Shown here piece after piece: positions 57,601-64,000 of a DNA stretch of 64,000 nucleotides (within the stretch, counting starts at the first letter, position 1; every line of letters starts with the position of its first letter). The notes under the pieces were generated by a model. That model made no database searches, was not told where the DNA came from, and saw only the letters and a program-made list of their open reading frames with translations. The DNA is taken from the NCBI GenBank assembly GCA_004794655.1, contig SMMW01000141.1:622501-686500 (forward strand), in the 5' to 3' direction. The translations under genes were made by a program, and so were the position numbers. This DNA comes from Marisa cornuarietis (Eukaryota; Mollusca; Gastropoda; Architaenioglossa; Ampullariidae).

Positions 57601-59913
57601 TTTGCGACATAGAAGAAGGTTCAAAGTAATCTGTTAAGCCCTTCAAGAAAAAAAATAGCCATTGACTCCTCAGAGAGTAAACAGTGCTGGAGTTAGATAC
57701 TCATGTTTTACAGTGCTTTTCAGAGTTTGGAAACGTCCAAAGAGCATGAGACATTTTTGTACATCACTGATAATGATACTGTTCATTTTATTACTTGTGC
57801 AAGAGGTCAATTGGTTGATCTTGATTATTGTTCTGCAAGGGTTGGACAAGTGCATATAGCATAGAGTCAGTCATTCTGCAAATAGCAGCCACACTTGTCA
57901 AAGGAAAAGCACGTATTCAGTTTGGGGCCACCAAGGTTAGTATTATTCTGAAATATTTGGTTGACATCCCCCTACCTAATTAAAACTGCATTTTATACTG
58001 TACTGGTCTTAATGTTTTCATACTTGTATATTCTGCTACATTTACATCTGAAGTACCTTTGGTTTCATGAAGTACCTTTGCTATGATTCATTGCTTTGAC
58101 ATTCCAGCTGCCAAAAGTGACAGATATCTGAAAAAAAGGATTTTCTTCTACTTTCTCTTTTTCTGCTTCTAGTGATCATACATTAAAAAAATTAAGATGG
58201 TGGACACCAGGTTCTTATCAACACATTATCTATCACATGTTTCAGACACAGTACAGTCTTGCTCGAGCACAACAGTCTTTCAGATCCCTTGTTCAAATTC
58301 ATGAAAAAAATGGTAAGTTAATTAGCTAGAGCTGGTAACAACTCTGTGTTATAGCATATGATTTACTTCATTTGCTGTAATTAGGAGTATAAAGAGAAGA
58401 CATTGTTGAACATTGGTAAAACCTCCTTATTAAGATCTTCTGTGTTGCAACCCCACCTCTGAGATACGACCCAGAAATTTTTGACATATGTATTTCACTG
58501 TATAAATCTGATCTGTATTATGACTACCTCCTCAACATGACTTACGCAATTTGCACTGTATAGTGACTTTTTTTGCAGGAGGCAAATGTTGAAAAAAAAA
58601 ATTGCGTACTTTTTAAAGACTACTTCTGGTCGACCATTTGCCCTATATTACAACTTTCTGCGGAAATAACATAAAATAAATTAAGTACATTTTGAGAGAC
58701 TGCTTGTTCATTGGGTTGCTGGTCATTTTCACCCAAAATCATATCGATCACTAGTCTTAGTAGAATCGACCCAGGCCCAAAAGATGAACCTATCACTGTT
58801 GACACAAGTAGCTATTTTCCTTTGTCATCACTTTTTAGTTTGTATTCAATGTGTTGGGTTAACATCTTCCTGGTGTTACTCCTTGGACAATCACTTAGCC
58901 TGTGCCTGGGTCAATTTTACTTTTGGTGTTGGGATAAAGTGGTTTTATGTGGGATAATATGGTCATAGCACAGTCAATTCAACTCACGAAGTGAATGTGC
59001 CTGGACCAGTATGGTACTGGCTCAAAATAACCGGACCCCTGTTCATTGTTGTTGCTGTTTACCAGCACTCATCAGTTGATCGTGTGTCATTAACAATCTT
59101 TTGCAGACTGTGCTCTGTTGCAACTTTTAGCAAGAATTACATTTAAAAAATACATATAGTGCAGTTTAAGAAAGCATCTTTGTCTACCATGGTAGACAGC
59201 CCGGTGGCACAACAGTTAACGCCTGTCACCAATACAGTGAAAGTTGGCTGTCCTGGGTTCAGACCTCGGGCACGCTGTTCTTTCTCTGCATGTGGCATCT
59301 GTTTACAGGGCTGGCTGCCTTGCCATGATATAGCCTTAGCTGCTGGATCAGCGTAAAACACCAACTCCCTCCTTGCAGTCCATGGTACACATGCATTGAT
59401 CAGCTGCTTTTACCTGGAGAGTTAATTCCCTTTTAAATCAATCAAGGAAACCAATGGCAGAATAAGTAAGCATGACTGAGCGAAGGCAAAAATGACAAAG
59501 AACAGCACTATAATATGAGTTTAAGAGTTTTATTTATAACATTTAAATAAATGAACTTGAGTTTATAGGTGTTTAAAGTCATAGTTCCTGAAATTTAAGC
59601 AAACTGGTTGATTTCCTTATTACGACCTGTCTCAGCCATGAGGGACGTTTTACTGCATGTGTAAATCTAAAGCAAAACTCTGTTGAAATGTTCCAGTGCT
59701 AGAAAAACTTAATATACAATTTTAAGCATACTAGTGGTATGCTAGTAAACAGATATTTCTAACAAATAAAATTAAACCACCAAAGCAAGCATTTTATTTA
59801 CTTGTGTATCTTAACATACACAAGCAAATACAAAGGATTCAGATGACATCTGTTGGTAACTTGTTGCTATTTTGTTTTCAGGTTGGTTCACTCCTCCAAA
59901 AGAAGATGGCTAA
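42653..59913 (+). CDS. UBE2Q2: Ubiquitin-conjugating enzyme E2 Q family
   Basis: It accepts ubiquitin from E1 onto a catalytic cysteine and passes it to substrates with an E3. Exons: 42653-42814, 48676-48780, 49114-49215, 51553-51653, 52048-52144, 52434-52518, 56071-56131, 56422-56512, 57225-57332, 57840-57935, 58246-58312, 59882-59913. All junctions keep frame, giving 368 residues (human UBE2Q2 375). Residues 1-120 form the RWD-like N-terminus ([15 protein letters not shown]). An acidic patch ([17 protein letters not shown]) lies near 138-155. The UBC domain follows, with [20 protein letters not shown] and catalytic Cys297 (bases 57309-57311). The C-terminus [18 protein letters not shown] is the family signature. 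It could equally be named UBE2Q1/Q2-like, since invertebrates often have one gene. The exon 6 donor (GTCCGA) is weak. Confidence 0.96.
43321..44490 (+). other. UBE2Q intron 1, unclassified part
   Basis: No recognised coding domain. The short frame at 43090-43320 just upstream and the GC-richer block at 43800-44480 are unassigned; the latter may be the 3' part of the element whose tail lies at 44500-44562. Confidence 0.4.
44491..44563 (+). mobile_element. LINE/SINE tail with ATT repeat
   Basis: The sequence AGTGCGCTATACAAGTG followed by ATT repeats matches the tails near 18780, 33485 and 9590. Confidence 0.5.
44575..45770 (-). mobile_element. CR1/L2-like LINE fragment, antisense
   Basis: Located in UBE2Q intron 1. 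On the minus strand the blocks appear in order: [14 protein letters not shown] (degenerate YADD site), [111 protein letters not shown] and [20 protein letters not shown]. Several frameshifts and an internal duplication of the YADDLQ region disrupt it. The N-terminal half is missing. Confidence 0.82.
45850..46052 (+). mobile_element. LINE 3'-tail remnant
   Basis: A TG/TA-rich stretch ends in GACAATAAAGTTTGATTTGA, a poly-A signal with TTTGA repeats that is typical of non-LTR 3' ends. No coding part is visible. Confidence 0.4.
46870..47750 (-). mobile_element. Second CR1/L2-like LINE fragment, antisense
   Basis: A minus-strand frame at 47506-47282 reads [11 protein letters not shown]...[20 protein letters not shown], with the YADD reverse-transcriptase site and then [15 protein letters not shown]. 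Upstream, broken frames read like the polymerase core preceding it. Downstream, 47134-46900 gives [16 protein letters not shown], the usual QNxAAR block in decayed form. It is a separate copy from the one at 44575-45770, because both contain the RT active-site region. Confidence 0.75.
49560..50400 (+). mobile_element. DIRS- or gypsy-like reverse transcriptase remnant
   Basis: Located in UBE2Q intron 3. The frame at 49948-50214 shows [32 protein letters not shown], the RT fingers/palm block of tyrosine-recombinase (DIRS) or Ty3 elements, followed by a broken [18 protein letters not shown]...LFHLGI. The active-site YxDD block is not intact. The APW-x-FTRV wording favours DIRS-like, but the call is tentative. 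Confidence 0.6.
50829..50935 (+). mobile_element. SINE fragment, 3' half
   Basis: It closely matches the 3' part of the SINE at 59197-59388 (CACGCTGTT...CTGCATGTGACATCTGTTTA...GTAAAACACCAACTCC). The tRNA-like head is lost or replaced by a local repeat of ATCAGGATGTAGCTGTGGC. Confidence 0.65.
53706..53799. repeat. Two-copy 47-bp tandem duplication
   Basis: The unit TTTGTACCTGGACCCTACC and onward is present twice, at 53706-53752 and 53753-53799, with three mismatches. It lies in UBE2Q intron 6. Confidence 0.88.
55083..55284. mobile_element. hAT-type MITE with 8-bp duplication
   Basis: A 186-bp element (55091-55276) is flanked by perfect TGTCACTT duplications (55083-55090 and 55277-55284). The ends CCGCGGTTCTCA and TGAGAAACGCAG are imperfect inverted repeats of the hAT type (CAGxGGTTCTCAA-like). 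The interior has long G runs and no coding capacity. It lies in UBE2Q intron 6. Confidence 0.85.
56560..56935. mobile_element. Long-arm palindromic MITE with nested hairpin
   Basis: The left arm (about 56561-56650, starting AATGGTTTACATTTTTTGC) is repeated inverted at about 56844-56933, with roughly 90% match over 90 bases. Inside it, GCTGAAAGTCTGCATTTCT (56770-56788) is again inverted at 56820-56838, giving a second stem. It has no coding capacity and lies in UBE2Q intron 8. The family is unassigned. Confidence 0.78.
59197..59388 (+). mobile_element. tRNA-derived SINE
   Basis: The head AGCCCGGTGGCACAACAGTT contains an A-box-like TGGCACAACAG, and 35-40 bases later comes GGTTCAGACCT, close to the B box. 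The body and tail (CTGCATGTGGCATCTGTTTA to GTAAAACACCAACTCC) recur at 50829-50935 and in decayed form near 63411-63515. It lies in UBE2Q intron 11. Confidence 0.72.
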
Positions 59914-62560
59914 TGTTGGCTCATCCTCCCTATCGGTGCATGTTTGACTTGGTCGAGATATTTGGAACCTACCATAAAGCAGCGTGGCAGAAAGGTGTGT
60001 TAAGTCAGCAAGAAACAACCATTTTTCAGCATTCTTCTGGATGGGAATTTTACAGATCATGTGCACTCAACAAAAAACATCAGCACAGGCATATTTTTTG
60101 GTTTAGGGAGGACACGACCAAAACTTGCCATTTGTGCGAACATTGTGTTCAGCTGTGCTTAAGATTTCCCTTGGAGTAAATTCTGCTTGGTGGGGTTTCA
60201 CTGTGCAACACTGGAATGAATTACTGTGGAACAGCAATGCAAAAGCTGGGAGTTGGCGGGTGGTGCAACCCTGGCCCTTGCATGAACCTTCACATACACT
60301 TAAGATGGACTTCGGTCATTCGTCACAGGACAACAGTGTGTGTTATAGCTGCTCTCTTGTCTCTGAATACCCAGTTCTGTTTTGCTTCCCTTACGAGTCT
60401 TTGTTATCAGTGCCTCCTGCCATTGTGGAGTTGAGTGCATGTTGGTGTGTGCAAGCAAAGGTGTGCAAGTCTTGTTTCCTGTGGAACTCTGCAAGTGGAC
60501 ATAAGGAGAAGATGAGCTGGTGTACTTCAAAATGGTTTTAAAAACACAGATTGCTGATGTTACTGCGTTGATATTGGCCACCTGCCCCATCCCATATCCC
60601 TAGCTATCTGTCTTTCTCTTGTCTTCCTTTTCCCCATGAAACTTTTTTTTTCCACAAAATTATATGGTTATATGACTGTTTAGTTGCTTAATTATTTCAC
60701 AGGGAATATGGTACCAAACATCTAGTGACATTCTTTTTATTGTGCTTGAGCCTCAACATCTCCAGGAAAGCTTCAAATTTGTGATATACATACCTTTCTG
60801 ATTAGCAGATAATGGAGGTGTCAAAATTTGTATCGATGTTCATACATGGATTACCTCCTTGTTTGAAAGCAGTTTGCTTTAGTACCTGATAGTCATTACT
60901 GCTTGTCTGGACTGCATGATATTCCTGGTCCATGGATAACAGCTAGGGAGTACTTAATAACACACATAAAATTGATTGTAAAATTACATTCAAATTGTTA
61001 CAAATGCTCTGAGTAGGAAGACACTGCCAAGATTGCTTGGCTTTGATTTTAAGCTGGTGCAGCCTCTGTCCCTTCGCTGCCTCATCTGATAAAGAACATT
61101 TTACTTTGTAGTATAAGCTGTCCTTAATCTTGATTTTTAAAAAAAACATTTTATGGAACAAACAGTTCTTTCAAAAAGGATCATGTGTACTTGTTGACTT
61201 GTCTGGTTGTTGAATGACTTGCATCTTTTCCTTGCTTTAGTTCAAGAACTAGCTGTAAATGCTATTTTTCACATTACATTTCCACACATAACATAAAGCA
61301 CATACATACATACTCAGGTATATAGATGATCATGGTCTTAAATTTTTTAATATCCCCATCCCCATACCCATCTGGCATTGATTTGATATGTGTATTACTC
61401 TTCTGCCTATGGTTTAGGCATCATGGTTTTGCAAGGTTAATTGAGGAAATGTGTGTATGTTGATAGACTGCAATGAGTAAACGTCTTTTAGCAAAAAATG
61501 TATGGTGAATCATTGTACTAAATGCCCTATTTAATCTTATTGAAAATCTTGAGAATGGAGAGGCTTGGAAGTTACATTAAAAATGTAGCAAATGTCGCAT
61601 TTTGTTCTGCAGTGTTTTTTTTTTTTATATAAAACACAGTTTTTATAAACAGTGCTTCTGTAATGCAGGAGGCTGAAAGAAATTTAATTTTTGGTCAACC
61701 TGAAGATTTCTCAGACTTATAAACACAATTGCCACCAATTATGATCTGCCTTTTTCTTATGATGAATCCAACTTTTGAAACAATGTTTTTCACTTTCTTG
61801 GCTCTTGTAAATGTTCAAAAGTTTTGGTTCTTCATGCCCAAAGACCAAGTCTACACAAAATTTCTAAGTAGAAATTCTTGACATTTTTTATGTCTCCCTA
61901 TATATTAGCATAGAATTTCAGGTATTCGGTAAAGGTACATCTTTCACTCATGTAACCCAAGAAAATGGATTTTTTTCTTTTTTCTGCTTGTTTTTCATAT
62001 GTGGCGGCGACATTCAGGTATGCCTGCTGTCTCGCAGACTTTAATGTTAATCCCAGTCATTTAGTGCTTATAAAAAAAAATAGAAGGAAAAATGAGAGGT
62101 AGGGTGTTTTGGTGTAAAGAATAAACCCCAGAACAGTCATCTGAAATGCTACAAATATATAGCATTTGAAATTTGCTCATACTGAAAATTGAGATTAGAA
62201 GTCTGGCTGTGTCAAGAAAGAAGACAAGGACCGTTGAAACTTTCTTCAATCAAAAACAGTCCCAAGTAGAATGGTTTCCACCATATTCTCTTCCTGATTC
62301 TAATAACAAGTTTGCAGTTTTTATAAGGGACTTTCAAATTGTGAGAAGATGAATTGAAATAATGCTATCAAAGATTATCTATAAAGGACTGCATTTTTTC
62401 AAAATTTGTTCCAACATTGATTCCATCTGTCAGCATGATTTTTTTTAATAATACTCTTTTCCTTGACCTTTGCTTAAGTTATTTCAAATTCAGCTCCTGT
62501 GGCACAACTTTTAAGTGCATGTGACAAGTACAGTGAGAAAGAGGTGTCCTCATTTCAGAT
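59914..62560 (+). other. 3' UTR of the UBE2Q gene and intergenic DNA
   Basis: No coding domain follows the UBE2Q stop. Candidate poly-A signals are spread along the stretch, for example AATAAA at 62120-62125. The stretch has T-rich tracts but no repeat that I recognise. Confidence 0.45.
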
Positions 62561-63408
62561 CTCATCTCGAATCCCAGACACTTAATCCCCAGATACTTAA
62601 TCCTCAAAATGAAATCTCAACTCAAAAAATTATGAAGTGAATGAAAAATTTAATTCAAATTCAAATAATTATTTTCATGTAAACATCAAAATAAGTTTGA
62701 CAATTAAAATAATACTTAACTTCAACATCTATAACATTAGTTAAAGTTCATGTGAGCTATTAAATTCAATGTTCTTCAACAATATGATATGAAAAGTGTT
62801 GTTAATCAATATGACAGGTAAGCTAATGATCAGAGGTACAGAAGACGATCCATTGCCTCATATCACTGTACAATGTTGCTAATTCTCATGGCAAATTCAG
62901 CCCACTTCCTCCTTGGACATTTCTCTTGCCGGCACATGACTGTAGAACAGATGCCTTGTGTAGCTGACAATCCTTACGTAGACCATCAAGGAATGTCTAC
63001 ATTGTTGGATGGTGACAGGAGAAGAGAGATTGGAGGGCGTGATGCCAACCCTCCACAGTGTTGTTTGTTCGTGCAACTCCTCCGTGGTCCCACCCCAAAC
63101 AACACCTCTATGCTAGCACATACGCCCCCACTTTCTTGCATAAGGGGCCTCGGGCTTGTCAGCAAGCCACCCTAGACCCTAATTGGGGCGATTGTTGCGT
63201 CTCAATAGAGTTACCACGCGACACATTTCTCTTACGGTTATAATATTTCAAGTTCACAAAAATAGCAGTTTTGAGTGTTGTGTTGCGATTTGGGGGCATT
63301 TTTGAGGATTAAGTGTCTGGGGATTAAGTGGCTAGGGATTAAATGTCTAGGGGATTAAGTGTCGGGGATTAAATGTCTAGGGATTAAGTGTCCAGTCACC
63401 CTCATCTC
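62561..63408 (-). mobile_element. MULE-derived element, copy 2
   Basis: The element occupies 62569-63400 and is flanked by CTCATCTC at 62561-62568 and 63401-63408, in keeping with the 8-10 bp target duplication of Mutator-like elements. The right end holds six tandem GGGATTAAGTGTC-type units (63304-63393); the left end holds two or three in inverse orientation. Most of the interior is the reverse complement of copy 1 (38419-39361), including the region from 62610 to about 62985. The part at 63000-63290 has no match in copy 1. No transposase domain is intact. Confidence 0.75.
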
Positions 63409-64000
63409 AGGCAGGCTGTTTTTTTTTTTTTTTAATCTGCTTATGGCTCCTAAGGCCAACTGCTTTGTCATGATTTAGCCTTAAGTTGAAGGCTTTACGT
63501 AAAATGCTGATTCCACCAATTTCTGGGTAAGTTATTTAAAGAGTTTCTTTTCACTGTCTAGTAAATACATGCACATTATTAATAGCTTTATATTACACTT
63601 TGTCCCTTGTGTCAAGACCCTCAAACTACAGAATATTTGCTCCTCTCCTGTTCAAAACCCTACAGTTCATCAAAACTATTTTACAGCACAGACTCTCACT
63701 CACCTTTTCGTTGAACACTCTTCCAAATCAATCCTGGTATAAGTAAAGTCCATTCAAATGTTTCACCTGATATGATAGGCCCTGTGTGTTTAAAATTTTT
63801 ATATTTACATAACTAAGACGAGAAATCTCCATCCTCTTCCATTATCATTATGTCAACCTTTGAGTGGTCATCTGGATTGTTTTTGCCATGAGATATCCAT
63901 AGTTGCTGACATGGCATAAACACTAATTAACTATTACACATAGACTTTTTAATGGGTAATCCCATAAACTACCTGATTTATGTTTTCTTGAGTCACATAT
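63409..64000 (+). other. Intergenic DNA with SINE-tail relics
   Basis: About 63411-63515 (GGCCAACTGCTTTGTCATGATTTAGCC...GTAAAATGCTGATTCC) is a diverged copy of the SINE tail at 59300-59370. A shorter relic (TTGCCATGAGATATCCATAGTTGCTG) lies near 63885-63930. Nothing else is recognised to the end of the window. Confidence 0.5.

Noticed and set aside
59853..60541. Two plus-strand frames after the UBE2Q stop
   Set aside because: They overlap the last UBE2Q exon in another frame or lie in the 3' UTR; no domain is seen.
62873..63243. Open frames inside MULE copy 2
   Set aside because: No transposase motif. The alignable strand is the reverse complement of copy 1.

Overview
This is animal nuclear DNA. 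It is AT-rich and intron-rich, with GT-AG introns, microsatellites and many decayed transposons. The transposon mix (APE-type LINEs, including one with a 2A-like ORF1 leader; P, hAT and MULE DNA elements; DIRS-like remnants; a tRNA-derived SINE) suggests an aquatic invertebrate, most likely a mollusc. The species cannot be fixed from the sequence.

Layout. 1-303: 3' end of a degenerate I-type LINE with a poly-A tail. 304-5371: mostly non-coding, with one MITE-like palindrome and a repeat-rich stretch. 5372-8543 (+): a complete six-exon alpha-methylacyl-CoA racemase (AMACR), with all three catalytic residues and a C-terminal peroxisomal signal. 10557-16162 (-): an almost intact 5.6 kb non-LTR retrotransposon between perfect 15-bp target-site duplications. 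It has a coiled-coil ORF1 with a 2A-like motif and an endonuclease/reverse-transcriptase ORF2 broken by two frameshifts. 18370-40757 (-): a complete 31-exon orthologue of the coiled-coil protein CCDC171. Its introns hold a P-element remnant inside a larger insertion, a 62-bp repeat that includes a splice donor, two LINE fragments and a MULE-derived element. 42221-42302 (-): tRNA-Ser(AGA). 42653-59913 (+): a complete 12-exon UBE2Q-family ubiquitin-conjugating enzyme, its introns filled with LINE, DIRS-like, SINE, hAT and MITE copies. 59914-64000: 3' UTR, intergenic DNA and a second MULE-derived copy with an 8-bp target-site duplication.

All three protein genes were assembled by eye from splice sites and reading phase. 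Every exon junction in the models keeps frame, and predicted lengths (379, 1361 and 368 residues) are close to the vertebrate proteins. CCDC171 and the UBE2Q gene are head-to-head, about 1.9 kb apart, with the tRNA between them. The three proteins share no pathway that I know of, so their closeness is probably not functional.

The most interesting signals are the 2A-like leader in the LINE ORF1, the tandem-repeat-ended MULE-derived elements, and the minisatellite that duplicates the donor splice site of CCDC171 exon 24 and is split by a nested transposon insertion.
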